Source of the DNA: Cytobacillus oceanisediminis 2691 | GTDB taxonomy: Bacteria; Bacillota; Bacilli; Bacillales; Cytobacillaceae | Length of the DNA: 64,000 nucleotides | Assembly: GCF_007678455.1 (NCBI RefSeq) | Contig: NZ_VEEP01000001.1 | Span: forward strand, 558,001 to 622,000 | Direction: 5' to 3' | In this document: piece after piece, positions 49,567 through 59,952 of the stretch | How the letters are laid out: each line of letters begins with the position of its first letter | Numbering within the stretch: the first letter of the stretch is position 1 | The notes under the pieces: generated by a model | Told to the model about the DNA's origin: nothing | What the model saw: the letters and a program-made list of their open reading frames with translations, nothing else | Database searches by the model: none | Program-made: the position numbers and the translations under genes

Positions 49567-49617
49567 AGGAAAACCTTTTCAGGCCGTTATCTGGCCATGA
49601 AACGATCGAGTTTTCCT
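49567..49617 (+). promoter_or_regulatory. Two-tier hairpin in the sucC leader
   Basis: AGGAAAAC (49567-49574) pairs with GTTTTCCT (49610-49617). Inside, TTTCAGGCC (49577-49585) pairs with GGCC-A-TGAAA (49593-49602) with one bulge. No T run follows, and the TAGGAGG ribosome site begins 7 bp later. It looks like a leader structure affecting translation or stability and not a terminator. Confidence 0.5.
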
Positions 49618-49637
49618 AATAGATAGGAGGATGGGAA

Positions 49638-50798
49638 ATGAATGTCCATGAGTATCAAGGAAAAGAAATCCTCAGAAAATATGGGGTAAAAGTACCTAAT
49701 GGGAAAGTTGCTTTTACAGTCGATGAAGCTGTTGAAGCTGCTAAAGAGCTTGGCTCGTCAGTAGTAGTCGTGAAAGCTCAGATCCATGCCGGCGGAAGGG
49801 GTAAAGCTGGCGGTGTCAAGGTTGCGAAAAACCTTGATGAAGTGCGTACATATGCATCTGAAATCCTTGGGAAGACCCTGGTTACTCACCAGACTGGTCC
49901 AGAAGGCAAGGAAGTAAAACGTCTGCTGATTGAAGAAGGCTGTGACATCAAGAAGGAGTACTACGTAGGTCTGGTACTTGACCGCGCGACTTCACGTGTT
50001 GTCCTGATGGCTTCAGAAGAGGGCGGAACTGAAATCGAAGAGGTTGCAGAAGCGACTCCTGAAAAAATCTTCAAAGAGGAAATCGATCCTGTACTAGGCT
50101 TGATGCCATACCAGGCTCGCCGAATCGCTTTCAATATCAACATCCCTAAAGAGCTTGTCAATCAGGCTGTTAAGTTCATGATGGGCTTATATACTGCATA
50201 TATCGAAAAAGATTGCTCAATTGCTGAAATCAACCCGCTTGTTGTTACAGGTGACGGACAGGTAATGGCTCTTGATGCTAAATTAAACTTCGATGCGAAT
50301 GCTCTATATCGCCAGAAGGACATCCTTGAGTACCGCGACCTGGAAGAAGAGGATCCAAAAGAAATCGAAGCATCCAAGTATGATTTGAGCTATATTTCTT
50401 TGGATGGCAACATCGGCTGCATGGTTAACGGTGCAGGACTTGCGATGGCAACAATGGATATCGTCAAGCATTACGGCGGAGACCCTGCCAACTTCCTTGA
50501 TGTTGGGGGCGGTGCTACTGCAGAGAAAGTTACGGAAGCATTCAAAATCATCCTTTCAGATCCAAATGTTAAGGGTATCTTTGTTAATATCTTCGGCGGC
50601 ATCATGAAGTGTGATGTCATCGCTACAGGTGTCGTGGAAGCAGCCAAGCAGGTTGGCCTTGAAGTACCGCTTGTAGTCCGCCTGGAAGGTACTAATGTTG
50701 ATCTTGGAAAACAGATTCTGAACGAATCTGGATTGAATATCATTGCTGCTGAATCAATGGCAGACGGCGCTGAAAAAATCGTTTCATTAGTTAAGTAG
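49638..50798 (+). CDS. sucC: Succinyl-CoA ligase (ADP-forming), beta subunit
   Basis: This 386-residue ATP-grasp subunit works with SucD in the citric acid cycle, converting succinyl-CoA to succinate with ATP formation. The N terminus [17 protein letters not shown], the [14 protein letters not shown] nucleotide stretch and the succinate-binding [10 protein letters not shown] block are visible. TAGGAGG lies 8 bp before the ATG. The gap to sucD is 22 bp. Confidence 0.98.
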   Translation: MNVHEYQGKEILRKYGVKVPNGKVAFTVDEAVEAAKELGSSVVVVKAQIHAGGRGKAGGVKVAKNLDEVRTYASEILGKTLVTHQTGPEGKEVKRLLIEEGCDIKKEYYVGLVLDRATSRVVLMASEEGGTEIEEVAEATPEKIFKEEIDPVLGLMPYQARRIAFNINIPKELVNQAVKFMMGLYTAYIEKDCSIAEINPLVVTGDGQVMALDAKLNFDANALYRQKDILEYRDLEEEDPKEIEASKYDLSYISLDGNIGCMVNGAGLAMATMDIVKHYGGDPANFLDVGGGATAEKVTEAFKIILSDPNVKGIFVNIFGGIMKCDVIATGVVEAAKQVGLEVPLVVRLEGTNVDLGKQILNESGLNIIAAESMADGAEKIVSLVK

Positions 50799-50820
50799 GA
50801 TCGAAAGGAGAGAATTTGAC

Positions 50821-51723
50821 GTGAGCGTATTCATTAATAAAGATACAAAAGTCATTGTTCAAGGGATTACGGGTTCTACAGCCCTTTTCCATACAAAACA
50901 AATGCTTGAATATGGTACAAAAATTGTTGGGGGAACATCTCCGGGCAAGGGCGGTACAGAAGTAGAAGGCGTTCCAGTATTCAACACAGTAAAAGAGGCT
51001 GTTGAAACCACGGGTGCTAACGCGTCTGTTATCTATGTACCTGCTCCATTCGCAGCAGATGCGATCATTGAAGCAGTGGATGCAGAGCTTGATCTGGCAA
51101 TCTGTATCACAGAACATATTCCAGTATTGGATATGGTAAAGGTAAAACGTTATATGGAAGGCAAGAAGACTCGTCTTGTAGGCCCTAACTGCCCTGGTGT
51201 CATTACTCCAGAAGAGTGCAAGATCGGCATCATGCCAGGTTATATCCATACTAAAGGGCATGTCGGTGTTGTATCACGTTCCGGAACATTGACATACGAA
51301 GCTGTACACCAGTTGACACAGGCTGGAATTGGCCAGTCAACAGCTGTAGGTATCGGCGGAGACCCGGTAAACGGCACAAACTTCATCGATGTTTTAAAAG
51401 CATTCAATGAAGATCCTGAAACATACGCTGTCATCATGATTGGTGAAATCGGCGGTACGGCTGAAGAAGAAGCGGCTGAGTGGGTCAAGGCAAACATGAC
51501 TAAACCTGTTGTCGGCTTCATCGGCGGAAGAACGGCGCCTCCAGGAAAGCGCATGGGCCACGCTGGTGCGATCATTTCAGGCGGAAAGGGTACAGCAGAC
51601 GAAAAGATCCGTGTCATGAACGAATGCGGAATCAAGGTTGCTGATACTCCATCTGTAATGGGTGAAACGCTGATCGGCGTATTGAAGGAACAAGGTTTAT
51701 ACGATAAGTGCAAAACACACTAA
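50821..51723 (+). CDS. sucD: Succinyl-CoA ligase (ADP-forming), alpha subunit
   Basis: This 300-residue CoA-binding subunit carries the phospho-histidine that passes phosphate to ADP. It shows the CoA motif [35 protein letters not shown] and the active-site histidine in [16 protein letters not shown] is the start after AAAGGAG. A terminator follows. Confidence 0.98.
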   Translation: MSVFINKDTKVIVQGITGSTALFHTKQMLEYGTKIVGGTSPGKGGTEVEGVPVFNTVKEAVETTGANASVIYVPAPFAADAIIEAVDAELDLAICITEHIPVLDMVKVKRYMEGKKTRLVGPNCPGVITPEECKIGIMPGYIHTKGHVGVVSRSGTLTYEAVHQLTQAGIGQSTAVGIGGDPVNGTNFIDVLKAFNEDPETYAVIMIGEIGGTAEEEAAEWVKANMTKPVVGFIGGRTAPPGKRMGHAGAIISGGKGTADEKIRVMNECGIKVADTPSVMGETLIGVLKEQGLYDKCKTH

Positions 51724-51737
51724 TATAATCAATCAGG

Positions 51738-51766
51738 CAGTCCCTCCGAACAGAGGGACTGTTTAT
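51738..51766 (+). terminator. Intrinsic terminator after sucD
   Basis: CAGTCCCTC (51738-51746) pairs perfectly with GAGGGACTG (51753-51761) across a 6-nt loop, then TTTATT. Confidence 0.85.
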
Positions 51767-51785
51767 TAATCCCAGGGGGAAGAAA

Positions 51786-52643
51786 ATGGACGAATTTAAA
51801 AGGAAACTGATCCAGCTTGTCCACAGCAGGCATGCGAGCTGGAAAACCATCTACTCAATCTTGAAATACGATGCATCCACTAATACTAATGAAGAAACCC
51901 ATTTTGCCTTCAAAAATCAACCTCAAACACAAAAACTCCACCAAGACCTTAAGCTTATTTCCGTTGATCGACTTCTCTATCATTACTCCTCACAAAATAT
52001 CCATCTGATCACCATTTTTGATGAAGAATACCCTGAAAGACTCAAAAACATCTATCAGCCTCCATGGGTCCTATTCGCAAAAGGTAATCTTTCCCTGCTG
52101 AATATAGATAATGCCCTGGCTGTCGTTGGCTCAAGGAATGCGACAGACTATGGGTTTAAGTCAATTGATTTCTTGTTTCCCTCATTAATAGAAAAGAATA
52201 TTCTGATTGTAAGTGGCCTTGCAAAAGGGATTGATGCGCATGCCCATAAGACAGCGATAAAACTGGGCGGGAAAACTATCGGTGTCATTGCTGGAGGTTT
52301 TCAACATCTATACCCCAGGGAAAATAGCAAGCTGGCAGAATATATGATGGAGAAGCAGCTCGTGATATCGGAATATCCTCCGGCAACTCACCCGGCAAAA
52401 TGGCATTTTCCGATGCGAAACAGGATTATAAGCGGCCTTTCAGAGGGTACACTGGTTATTGAGGCAAGGAAGAAGAGCGGTTCATTGATCACCGCAGATT
52501 TTGCTTTGAATGATGGACGGAATGTATTTGCTGTTCCTGGAAGTATTCTGACTCCAGATTCCGATGGAGTCCACTATTTGATTCAACAGGGCGCTAAACT
52601 GATAAAAGGTCCGGAGGATATTCTGGAGGAACTCGGAAACTAA
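51786..52643 (+). CDS. dprA: DNA-processing protein DprA
   Basis: This 285-residue protein binds incoming single-stranded DNA and loads RecA during natural transformation. The Rossmann-like core shows VVGSRNATDYG, VSGLAKGIDAHAHKTA, IGVIAGGFQHLYPREN and the RNRIISGLSEGTLVIEA block. The N-terminal about 100 residues are divergent, AT-rich and lower in G than the flanking genes, with many AAA/AAC/CAA codons. It lies between sucD and topA as in B. subtilis. No comK box is evident in the short upstream gap, so it may rely on read-through. Confidence 0.93.
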   Translation: MDEFKRKLIQLVHSRHASWKTIYSILKYDASTNTNEETHFAFKNQPQTQKLHQDLKLISVDRLLYHYSSQNIHLITIFDEEYPERLKNIYQPPWVLFAKGNLSLLNIDNALAVVGSRNATDYGFKSIDFLFPSLIEKNILIVSGLAKGIDAHAHKTAIKLGGKTIGVIAGGFQHLYPRENSKLAEYMMEKQLVISEYPPATHPAKWHFPMRNRIISGLSEGTLVIEARKKSGSLITADFALNDGRNVFAVPGSILTPDSDGVHYLIQQGAKLIKGPEDILEELGN

Positions 52644-52946
52644 TGTGGAATGATAACAAGAGAATTGTATATAATGCTTAAAAAGCAGCAAGAATTGACT
52701 TTTAGGGGTATGTTTCAACTGTTAAGCTTGTTTGAAATTGCCCCATTTTGGAAGAAAATTAAGAATTTATATTAGAAATTGCAACAAAAAGGTTGAAATA
52801 ATTTTCAATCTGTTATACATTTTGCATCAGGTATTTTAAAATCCCCAAATCAGATGAAACCGTTTACTTTTAGGGTAAATTTGACAATTTTAAGATATGT
52901 ATATAATAATTAATGATAATTTTATACCTCTAAGGAGGACAAATGG
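52644..52946 (+). promoter_or_regulatory. AT-rich dprA-topA gap with a topA promoter
   Basis: This 303-bp gap holds TTGACA at 52881-52886 with TATAAT at 52902-52907 (15-bp spacer) or TAATAA at 52904-52909 (17-bp spacer), about 40 bp before topA. AAGGAGG lies 6-12 bp before the ATG. I see no clear terminator for dprA and no other feature. Confidence 0.6.
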
Positions 52947-55022
52947 ATGTCAGATTTTTTAGTAATCGTCGAATCGCCGGCCAAGGCTAAGACGATCGAG
53001 CGTTATCTTGGAAAAAAATATAAAGTGAAAGCTTCTATGGGCCATTTGATAGATTTGCCCAAGAGCCAGATGGGAATCGATACGGAAAATAACTATAATC
53101 CCAAATACATTACAATCAGGGGCAAGGGTCCCGTACTGAAAGAATTGAAATCTGCCGCTAAAAAGGCAAAGAAAGTCTATCTCGCGGCTGACCCCGACAG
53201 AGAAGGGGAAGCAATTGCCTGGCATTTAGCACAAAGCCTTGATGTTGATGTCCATTCCGATTGCCGGGTGGTATTCAATGAGATTACAAAGGATGCCATC
53301 AAGGAATCTTTCAAACACCCAAGGGCGATTAATATGGACCTGGTAGATGCCCAGCAGGCACGCCGTGCATTAGACAGGCTGGTAGGATACAATATCAGTC
53401 CGCTCCTTTGGAAGAAAGTAAAGAAAGGGCTGAGCGCTGGCCGCGTTCAATCAGTCGCTCTAAGGATGATCATCGATCGCGAAAAAGAAATTGCGGCCTT
53501 TGAGCCAGAAGAATATTGGACAATCGGCGCTGAATTCCTAAAAGGCAAAAATGCTTTTGAAGCTTCCTTCTATGGCATTGGCAAGGAAAAAACCGAATTG
53601 AAATCTGAGGAAGATGTAAAGAACATCCTCAAGCAACTGAAGGGGAACAAATTCTCAGTCGATACAGTGACGAAGAAGGAAAGGAAGAGAAATCCTGCAC
53701 CGCCATTCATCACATCTTCCTTACAGCAGGAAGCAGCAAGGAAACTTAACTTCCGTGCCAAGAAGACCATGATGCTTGCCCAGCAGCTTTATGAAGGTAT
53801 CGATCTTGGAAAAGAAGGAACAGTCGGTTTGATTACGTATATGAGAACGGACTCTACAAGGATCTCCGAGCTTGCCCAGGGAGAAGCAAGAGAGTATATC
53901 ACTGGGGAATATGGTGAAAAATTCGTCCAAACCGAGCCGAGAAAAGAGAAGAAACAGTCAAACGCTCAAGATGCCCACGAAGCGATCAGGCCAACGAGCA
54001 CCATGAAAGTTCCAGAGAAGATAAAGGAATTTCTTTCAAGGGACCAGTACAGGCTTTATAAATTGATCTGGGAACGCTTTGTGGCCAGCCAGATGGCTTC
54101 TGCAATCATGGATACAATGAGCGTGGATTTAAGGAATGGGGATATAACTTTCCGTGCAACAGGATCAAAGGTTAAATTCCCAGGTTTCATGAAGGTGTAT
54201 GTAGAAGGAACGGATGACCAGGTTGAGGAAAAAGATAAATTCCTTCCCGACCTTAAGGAAGGCGACGAGGTTACCAAGAAAGATATGGAACCGAAACAGC
54301 ACTTTACCCAGCCGCCTCCAAGATATACAGAAGCCAGGCTCGTCAGAACACTTGAAGAAATGGGAATAGGCCGGCCATCAACATATGCGCCAACTCTTGA
54401 TACAATCCAGAAAAGAGGGTATGTATCCCTTGATAATAAGCGGTTTGTTCCGACAGAACTTGGCGAGGTTATCCATGAATTGATGCTTGAGTTCTTCCCT
54501 GAGATATTGGATCTCGAGTTCACAGCCAAAATGGAAGAGAATCTTGACCATGTCGAGGAAGGAAAGATCAATTGGGTCAAGGTCATTGATGATTTCTATC
54601 GCGATTTTGAAAAGAGTCTAGAGGTAGCGGAGAAAGAAATGCAGGAAATCGAAATCAAGGATGAACCTGCGGGCGAGGATTGTGAACAATGCGGCTCGCC
54701 TATGGTCTTTAAGATGGGCCGTTACGGAAAGTTCATGGCCTGCAGCAATTTCCCTGAATGCCGGAACACAAAGGCAATTGTGAAGGATATAGGAGTCAAG
54801 TGCCCGAAATGTGAAGAGGGGAATATCATCGAACGGAAGAGCAAGAAACGCCGCATTTTCTACGGCTGTGACCGCTATCCTGAATGTGACTTCCTATCAT
54901 GGGACAAACCACTTGCAAGGAAATGCCCGAAATGCGAAAATATGCTTGTCGAGAAGAAGCTTAAAAAGGGTGTCCAGGTTCAGTGTACAGAGTGTGATTA
55001 CAAAGAAGAACCACAAAGCTAG
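52947..55022 (+). CDS. topA: DNA topoisomerase I
   Basis: This 691-residue type IA enzyme relaxes negative supercoils. The TOPRIM domain begins [18 protein letters not shown] with the acidic [12 protein letters not shown]. The active-site tyrosine is in [12 protein letters not shown] near residue 298. Three C4 zinc motifs form the C-terminal tail (CEQCGSPM ... [15 protein letters not shown] ... [15 protein letters not shown] ... CTEC). The length is typical of bacilli. The terminator overlaps its stop codon. Confidence 0.97.
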   Translation: MSDFLVIVESPAKAKTIERYLGKKYKVKASMGHLIDLPKSQMGIDTENNYNPKYITIRGKGPVLKELKSAAKKAKKVYLAADPDREGEAIAWHLAQSLDVDVHSDCRVVFNEITKDAIKESFKHPRAINMDLVDAQQARRALDRLVGYNISPLLWKKVKKGLSAGRVQSVALRMIIDREKEIAAFEPEEYWTIGAEFLKGKNAFEASFYGIGKEKTELKSEEDVKNILKQLKGNKFSVDTVTKKERKRNPAPPFITSSLQQEAARKLNFRAKKTMMLAQQLYEGIDLGKEGTVGLITYMRTDSTRISELAQGEAREYITGEYGEKFVQTEPRKEKKQSNAQDAHEAIRPTSTMKVPEKIKEFLSRDQYRLYKLIWERFVASQMASAIMDTMSVDLRNGDITFRATGSKVKFPGFMKVYVEGTDDQVEEKDKFLPDLKEGDEVTKKDMEPKQHFTQPPPRYTEARLVRTLEEMGIGRPSTYAPTLDTIQKRGYVSLDNKRFVPTELGEVIHELMLEFFPEILDLEFTAKMEENLDHVEEGKINWVKVIDDFYRDFEKSLEVAEKEMQEIEIKDEPAGEDCEQCGSPMVFKMGRYGKFMACSNFPECRNTKAIVKDIGVKCPKCEEGNIIERKSKKRRIFYGCDRYPECDFLSWDKPLARKCPKCENMLVEKKLKKGVQVQCTECDYKEEPQS

Positions 55023-55047
55023 AGTGAGCCAGGGGCTCACTCTTTAT
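55022..55047 (+). terminator. Intrinsic terminator after topA
   Basis: GAGTGAGCC (55022-55030) pairs perfectly with GGCTCACTC (55034-55042) across a 3-nt loop, then TTTAT. It starts in the topA stop codon. Confidence 0.82.
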
Positions 55048-55067
55048 GTTTGTAAAGAAGTTGTCAT

Positions 55068-55084
55068 GGCGCCTCCGCTTTTCA
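55068..55084 (+). repeat. 3' scrap of an R1 repeat copy
   Basis: GGCGCCTCCGCTTTTC is the exact right end of R1 copy C (6651-6665). It stands 4 bp before copy E, the same spacing as the tandem pair B-C. It is probably what remains of a first tandem unit. Confidence 0.6.
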
Positions 55085-55087
55085 TTG

Positions 55088-55326
55088 TCCAGCTCCAGCG
55101 CTCAGCCCTTCGAGTCACTTGTCTATTTTCGCCTCCTAGAAACTTCGAAACTTCAACTCCGCCGGCAGAAGCAAAAAGCGCTTCTTTGTCTGAGTCTCCA
55201 GTTTCTACGTTTCTGGTCAGTGGCTACACATTTCGTTTTCGGTGTCCTGTCAATGAAGTCAAAGAGTGACTTCATTGACAGGCCCTCCAGTGCTTGTCAG
55301 GGCTGATCAAGGGGCTTCCGCTTTTC
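55088..55326 (+). repeat. Enlarged R1 repeat, copy E (239 bp)
   Basis: Left part TCCAGCTCCAGCGCTCAGCCC and right part from TTTCGGTGTCCTGTCAATG to GGGGCTTCCGCTTTTC match the family. About 121 extra bases are inserted in the left arm. The central hairpin is the most perfect of all copies (CCTGTCAATGAAGTC with GACTTCATTGACAGG, 15 of 15). The insert folds on itself: AGAAACTTCGAAACT (55138-55152) with AGTTTCTACGTTTCT (55200-55214), 13 of 15, around AGAAGC and GCTTCT. The 540-bp gap between topA and trmFO (55023-55562) holds this, the scrap above and promoter-like TATAAT boxes near 55412 and 55444. Confidence 0.85.
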
Positions 55327-55562
55327 TAAAAATGAAACTTTTTTCTTTCTTTTTCGTAAATAAAGGTGCAAAATGATACAGGTGTCAGGGAAAAGTAAGT
55401 AAGATGGAGTATATAATAGAAGCTTTATGTTAAGGCAGATGGTATAATAAGCTTTTTGATAATGCTGTTCATGCGACTTAGCCTGACTTTGAAGCATTAC
55501 ATACTGTTTAAACATGATATTACACTTATTGATGACTTTTAATAGCAATGGAGGAAATAGAT

Positions 55563-56870
55563 ATGACAGAAGCAACAGTAAATGTCATTGGTGCCGGTCT
55601 TGCCGGAAGTGAAGCTGCCTGGCAGCTTGCTGAAAGAGGCATCAAGGTCAACCTATATGAAATGAGGCCGGTGAAGCAGACACCAGCCCACCATACCGAC
55701 AAATTTGCGGAGCTGGTATGCAGTAATTCTTTACGTGCGAATACATTGACAAATGCGGTAGGAGTATTAAAGGAAGAAATGAGAATGCTAAACTCTGTCA
55801 TCATCGGAGCTGCAGATGCTTGTGCTGTACCAGCTGGCGGTGCTCTGGCGGTTGACCGGCACGAATTTGCAGCACACGTAACGAATTCTGTAAAAGAGCA
55901 TCCGAATGTAACGGTCATTAATGAAGAAATCACTCAAATTCCGGATGGGCCTACAGTCATTGCCACCGGTCCATTGACAAGCCCGGCTTTATCCGAGCAA
56001 TTGAAGCAGCTTACGGGAGAAGAGTATCTATACTTTTATGATGCTGCTGCACCGATCCTTGAGAAGGAAAGCATCGACATGGATAAAGTTTACCTGAAAT
56101 CCAGGTATGATAAAGGTGAAGCTGCCTACCTTAACTGTCCAATGACAGAAGAAGAATTCGACAGATTTTACGAAGCGTTGATTACCGCTGAAACGGTACC
56201 GTTGAAGGAATTTGAAAAAGAAGTTTTTTTCGAAGGGTGCATGCCGATTGAGGTGATGGCGCAAAGAGGAAGAAAGACGATGCTGTTTGGCCCTATGAAG
56301 CCTGTGGGTCTAGAGGATCCAAGAACAGGGAAAAGGCCATATGCTGTCGTCCAGCTGCGCCAGGATGATGCTGCTGGGACATTGTACAATATAGTTGGCT
56401 TCCAGACACACTTGAAATGGGGCCCGCAAAAAGAAGTGCTAAGATTAATCCCGGGTCTTGAAAATGCTGAGATCGTCCGTTATGGTGTGATGCACCGCAA
56501 CACATTCATTAACTCTCCAAAAGTGTTAAAAGCGACGTACCAATTCAGGAATAGAGAGGATTTATTCTTTGCAGGACAAATGACCGGTGTTGAGGGTTAT
56601 GTTGAATCTGCTGCCAGCGGCTTGATCGCCGGAATCAATGCGGCACGTCTTGTCAAAGGGGAAGAGCCGCTTGAATTCCCGCATGAAACAGCGATGGGGA
56701 GCATGGCAAGATATATTACAACAACTAATGCAAAGAACTTCCAGCCGATGAACGCCAATTTTGGTCTTTTCCCTGATCTTCCGGAGAAAATCAAAGCCAA
56801 GCAGGAACGTAATGAAAAGCATGCTTCCAGAGCATTGGAAACAATTCAGAAATTTGTGAAAAATTTGTAA
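55563..56870 (+). CDS. trmFO: Methylenetetrahydrofolate-tRNA-(uracil-5-)-methyltransferase TrmFO
   Basis: This 435-residue flavoenzyme makes ribothymidine at position 54 of tRNA from methylene-tetrahydrofolate (formerly Gid). The FAD dinucleotide motif [20 protein letters not shown] is N-terminal. [15 protein letters not shown] and the ENFGLFP-like [11 protein letters not shown] block are family features. ATG 55563 is chosen, 8 bp after GGAGG; ATG 55548 overlaps that site. Confidence 0.96.
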   Translation: MTEATVNVIGAGLAGSEAAWQLAERGIKVNLYEMRPVKQTPAHHTDKFAELVCSNSLRANTLTNAVGVLKEEMRMLNSVIIGAADACAVPAGGALAVDRHEFAAHVTNSVKEHPNVTVINEEITQIPDGPTVIATGPLTSPALSEQLKQLTGEEYLYFYDAAAPILEKESIDMDKVYLKSRYDKGEAAYLNCPMTEEEFDRFYEALITAETVPLKEFEKEVFFEGCMPIEVMAQRGRKTMLFGPMKPVGLEDPRTGKRPYAVVQLRQDDAAGTLYNIVGFQTHLKWGPQKEVLRLIPGLENAEIVRYGVMHRNTFINSPKVLKATYQFRNREDLFFAGQMTGVEGYVESAASGLIAGINAARLVKGEEPLEFPHETAMGSMARYITTTNAKNFQPMNANFGLFPDLPEKIKAKQERNEKHASRALETIQKFVKNL

Positions 56871-56876
56871 TTTCTA

Positions 56877-56905
56877 TTGCGAGGTCTATACAAATATGAT
56901 ACTAT
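56877..56905 (+). promoter_or_regulatory. Sigma-A promoter for xerC-hslVU-codY
   Basis: TTGCGA (56877-56882) and TACTAT (56900-56905) are 17 bp apart, 25 bp before the xerC start. The B. subtilis codVWXY operon has a promoter at the same place. Confidence 0.55.
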
Positions 56906-56930
56906 TTAGTAGCCCTTGTGAGGTGATAAG

Positions 56931-57833
56931 ATGGAAGCAAATGTGAACAATTCTTTAAAGTTATTTATTGAATATTTACAAATTGAGAAAAACTACTCAC
57001 AATATACAATTGAACATTATCAACATGATATTAGGGAATTTTTTTTGTTCATGTCTGAACAAGGGCTGACAAGTCTGGATGATGTAGAGTATGCGGACAC
57101 AAGGATTTACCTGACAAAATTGTTTGACCAGCAGCTCTCCAGAAAATCAGTCGCACGGAAAATTTCCTGCATGCGCAGCTTTTATAAGTTTTTGCTACGT
57201 GAGAAAATGGTCGGTGACAATCCATTTTCGCTTGTATCCATTCCAAAACTGGAAAAGCGGCTGCCGGATTTTTTTTACGAAGAGGAACTATCACAGTTGT
57301 TCAAAGTATGTGAAACCGAGACAGCACTTGGAAAAAGGAACAAAGCACTCCTGGAGCTGCTTTATGCGACTGGAATCCGTGTAGGTGAGTGCTGTAAAAT
57401 CCAGGTGAAGGAAGTGGATTTATCGCTTTCGACTGTTTTGGTTCATGGGAAAAGGAAGAAGGATCGATATGTGCCATTCGGAAGTTTTGCTCAGGATGCG
57501 ATTGAAGACTACATAAAGAATGGTAGGCCTGACTTGCTGAATGGCAAGGATGACCATGGCCATTTATTCTTGAATTTCCGTGGCGGGGCTCTTACAGACA
57601 GAGGTATCAGGGAAATCCTTAATAAACTGATCGAAAAGTCTGCCCTTACCGGGAAAATCCATCCGCATAAATTGCGCCATTCCTTTGCGACACATATGAT
57701 GAGCAATGGAGCTGATATGAGGACTGTCCAGGAGCTTCTGGGCCATGCCTTCCTGTCTTCCACGCAAGTATATACCCATGTTACAAAGGAGCACTTACGC
57801 AGTATTTATTTGTCACACCACCCGAGGGCATAA
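56931..57833 (+). CDS. xerC: Tyrosine recombinase XerC
   Basis: This 300-residue recombinase (CodV) acts with XerD at dif to resolve chromosome dimers. An N-terminal SAM-like core-binding domain (LFIEYLQIEKNYSQYTIEHY) precedes the catalytic domain with the RKHRHY set. The visible members are Arg in ATGIRVGE, Lys in VHGKRKKDR, His-x2-Arg in HPHKLRHSFATH, His in LLGHAFLSS and Tyr in TQVYTHV. It leads hslV-hslU-codY. Confidence 0.96.
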   Translation: MEANVNNSLKLFIEYLQIEKNYSQYTIEHYQHDIREFFLFMSEQGLTSLDDVEYADTRIYLTKLFDQQLSRKSVARKISCMRSFYKFLLREKMVGDNPFSLVSIPKLEKRLPDFFYEEELSQLFKVCETETALGKRNKALLELLYATGIRVGECCKIQVKEVDLSLSTVLVHGKRKKDRYVPFGSFAQDAIEDYIKNGRPDLLNGKDDHGHLFLNFRGGALTDRGIREILNKLIEKSALTGKIHPHKLRHSFATHMMSNGADMRTVQELLGHAFLSSTQVYTHVTKEHLRSIYLSHHPRA

Positions 57834-57854
57834 GCCAAAAGGAGGACGAAAAAG

Positions 57855-58397
57855 ATGGCGGAATTCCATGCCACAACGATATTTGCTGTTCAACATAAAG
57901 GGCAATGCGCCATGTCAGGCGATGGTCAGGTTACCATGGGCAATGCTGTAGTGATGAAACACACAGCAAAGAAAGTCCGGAAGTTGTTTAATGGTAAAGT
58001 AATTGCAGGATTTGCCGGTTCGGTAGCTGATGCGTTCACCTTGTTTGAAAAGTTCGAAGGCAAGCTGGAGGAATACAACGGCAATCTTCAAAGGGCTGCT
58101 GTGGAACTTGCCAAACAGTGGAGGAGTGACAAAGTCCTCCGGCAGCTTGAAGCCATGCTGATTGTTATGAATGAAAGCAGTATGCTTCTAATTTCCGGAA
58201 CTGGTGAAGTCATCGAACCTGATGACGGCATTCTTGCCATCGGATCTGGCGGGAATTATGCTTTGTCTGCAGGCCGTGCGCTAAAGCAATATGCTGGAGA
58301 TCATCTGACAGCTAAAGAAATCGCGAAGTCTTCATTGGAAATTGCAGCTGATATTTGTGTCTACACAAACCACAATATCATTGTGGAAGAACTGTAA
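57855..58397 (+). CDS. hslV: ATP-dependent protease subunit HslV (ClpQ/CodW)
   Basis: This 180-residue proteasome-like peptidase docks with the HslU ATPase. The usual N-terminal Thr-Thr appears at residues 7-8 ([12 protein letters not shown]), preceded by a five-residue extension after Met. B. subtilis CodW has Ser at the corresponding N terminus and is reported to use it as the nucleophile. Here that residue is Ala, so the nucleophile must be Thr7 after trimming, or something else. GDGQVTMGN and the [14 protein letters not shown] block are otherwise normal. AAAGGAGG lies 10 bp upstream. It overlaps the first possible hslU start. Confidence 0.95.
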   Translation: MAEFHATTIFAVQHKGQCAMSGDGQVTMGNAVVMKHTAKKVRKLFNGKVIAGFAGSVADAFTLFEKFEGKLEEYNGNLQRAAVELAKQWRSDKVLRQLEAMLIVMNESSMLLISGTGEVIEPDDGILAIGSGGNYALSAGRALKQYAGDHLTAKEIAKSSLEIAADICVYTNHNIIVEEL

Positions 58398-58417
58398 TGA
58401 TAAAAGGAGTGAAGAGT

Positions 58418-59824
58418 GTGAAACAGACAACAAATTTAACTCCAAGGCAGATCGTTGAAAAGCTGGACCAGTATATAATCGGACAAAAAGATGCAAAAAA
58501 AGCGGTGGCAGTTGCTCTTAGGAACAGGTATCGACGTGGATTGCTCGCTGAAAATATCAGGGATGAAATCATTCCCAAGAACATCCTGATGATTGGACCA
58601 ACAGGCGTAGGTAAAACGGAAATAGCCAGAAGGATGGCTAAATTGGTTGGGGCTCCTTTCGTAAAGGTTGAAGCCACCAAATTTACCGAAGTCGGCTATG
58701 TGGGCCGTGATGTCGAGTCAATGGTCAGGGATCTTGTCGAAACTTCAATCAGACTTGTAAAAGAAGAAAAGATGGAGAAAGTCAAGGAACCAGCAGAAGA
58801 GAATGCAAATCGCCGTCTGGTCGAGCTCCTTGTCCCATCAGCGAAAAAATCGGTGAATTATAAAAATCCTTTGGAGATGCTCTTTGGCGGCAGCCAGCAG
58901 CAGCCCGAGCAAGAAACAAGCCAGTCAGAGGATATGGGATTATTCGAAAAACGGAAAAACATCAAGCAAAAACTCGAACAAGGTGAACTTGAAGATGAGC
59001 TGGTAACCGTTGAAGTCGAAGAGCAGGCACCTTCCATGTTTGATATGCTCCAGGGCTCAGGAATGGAACAAATGGGGATGAACATGCAGGATGCATTAAG
59101 CGGTTTGATGCCAAAGAAAAGGAAGAAAAGAAAACTTCCTGTTCGTGAGGCAAGGAAATTGCTGATCAATGAGGAAGCACAAAAGCTGATCGATATGGAT
59201 GAGGTTACTCAGGAAGCTACATACCGTGCTGAGCAGGCGGGTATCATTTTCATTGATGAAATTGATAAGATCGCCAGCAAGAATTCTGGCGGTTCCAGTG
59301 CCGACGTCTCACGAGAGGGTGTTCAAAGGGACATCCTGCCTGTAGTGGAAGGGTCGACGGTCAATACGAAATATGGGCCTGTCAAAACAGATCACATCTT
59401 ATTCGTCGCTGCCGGTGCTTTCCATATGGCGAAGCCTTCTGATCTGATACCAGAACTGCAAGGTCGTTTCCCGATCCGTGTCGAGCTCACCAAGTTAACT
59501 GTAGAAGATTTCTATCGAATTCTGGTTGAGCCAGACAACGCACTGACAAAGCAATATGAAGCTTTATTGGAAACTGAAGGTATACAAATTGAATTTTCTG
59601 ACGATGCTATACGTAAGATAGCAGAAGTTGCATACGAAGTGAACCAGAATACTGATAATATAGGAGCAAGAAGGCTGCAGACAATCCTTGAGAAGCTCCT
59701 TGAAGATCTAAGCTTCGAAGCACCAGACATCAATCTTGAGAAGGTAGCGATCACTCCGCAATATGTTGAAGAAAAACTGGGCGCCATTTCAAGAAATAAG
59801 GATTTAAGCCAGTTCATATTATAA
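58418..59824 (+). CDS. hslU: ATP-dependent protease ATPase subunit HslU (ClpY/CodX)
   Basis: This 468-residue AAA+ unfoldase feeds substrates to HslV. It shows Walker [10 protein letters not shown], the pore motif GYVGRD, an I domain (about residues 110-245, with [20 protein letters not shown]), Walker [12 protein letters not shown] and the C-terminal KDLSQFIL that inserts in HslV. GTG 58418 is chosen because AAAAGGAG ends 9 bp before it and the length then matches the family. ATG 58397 overlapping the hslV stop is the alternative. Confidence 0.94.
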   Translation: MKQTTNLTPRQIVEKLDQYIIGQKDAKKAVAVALRNRYRRGLLAENIRDEIIPKNILMIGPTGVGKTEIARRMAKLVGAPFVKVEATKFTEVGYVGRDVESMVRDLVETSIRLVKEEKMEKVKEPAEENANRRLVELLVPSAKKSVNYKNPLEMLFGGSQQQPEQETSQSEDMGLFEKRKNIKQKLEQGELEDELVTVEVEEQAPSMFDMLQGSGMEQMGMNMQDALSGLMPKKRKKRKLPVREARKLLINEEAQKLIDMDEVTQEATYRAEQAGIIFIDEIDKIASKNSGGSSADVSREGVQRDILPVVEGSTVNTKYGPVKTDHILFVAAGAFHMAKPSDLIPELQGRFPIRVELTKLTVEDFYRILVEPDNALTKQYEALLETEGIQIEFSDDAIRKIAEVAYEVNQNTDNIGARRLQTILEKLLEDLSFEAPDINLEKVAITPQYVEEKLGAISRNKDLSQFIL

Positions 59825-59848
59825 TGTTTTACCGTTTTAATGCATACT

Positions 59849-59880
59849 CAATAGGGTAGACAAATAAAGGCTGCCTATTG
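59849..59880 (+). other. Small inverted repeat between hslU and codY
   Basis: CAATAGG (59849-59855) pairs with CCTATTG (59874-59880). There is no T run. It may modulate codY expression from the xerC promoter. The 128-bp gap shows no clear separate codY promoter. Confidence 0.3.
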
Positions 59881-59952
59881 TGCTAAAGCATTGAAACTGG
59901 CCAGTATTTAAATAAATGTTATTTTGTTTGAAGCAAATAGGAGGAAGAAACA

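Noticed and set aside
54811-55269. A + strand frame running from the end of topA into repeat copy E
   Set aside because: The first part is out of frame with the zinc-finger codons of topA and the second part is repeat DNA. It has no ribosome site.
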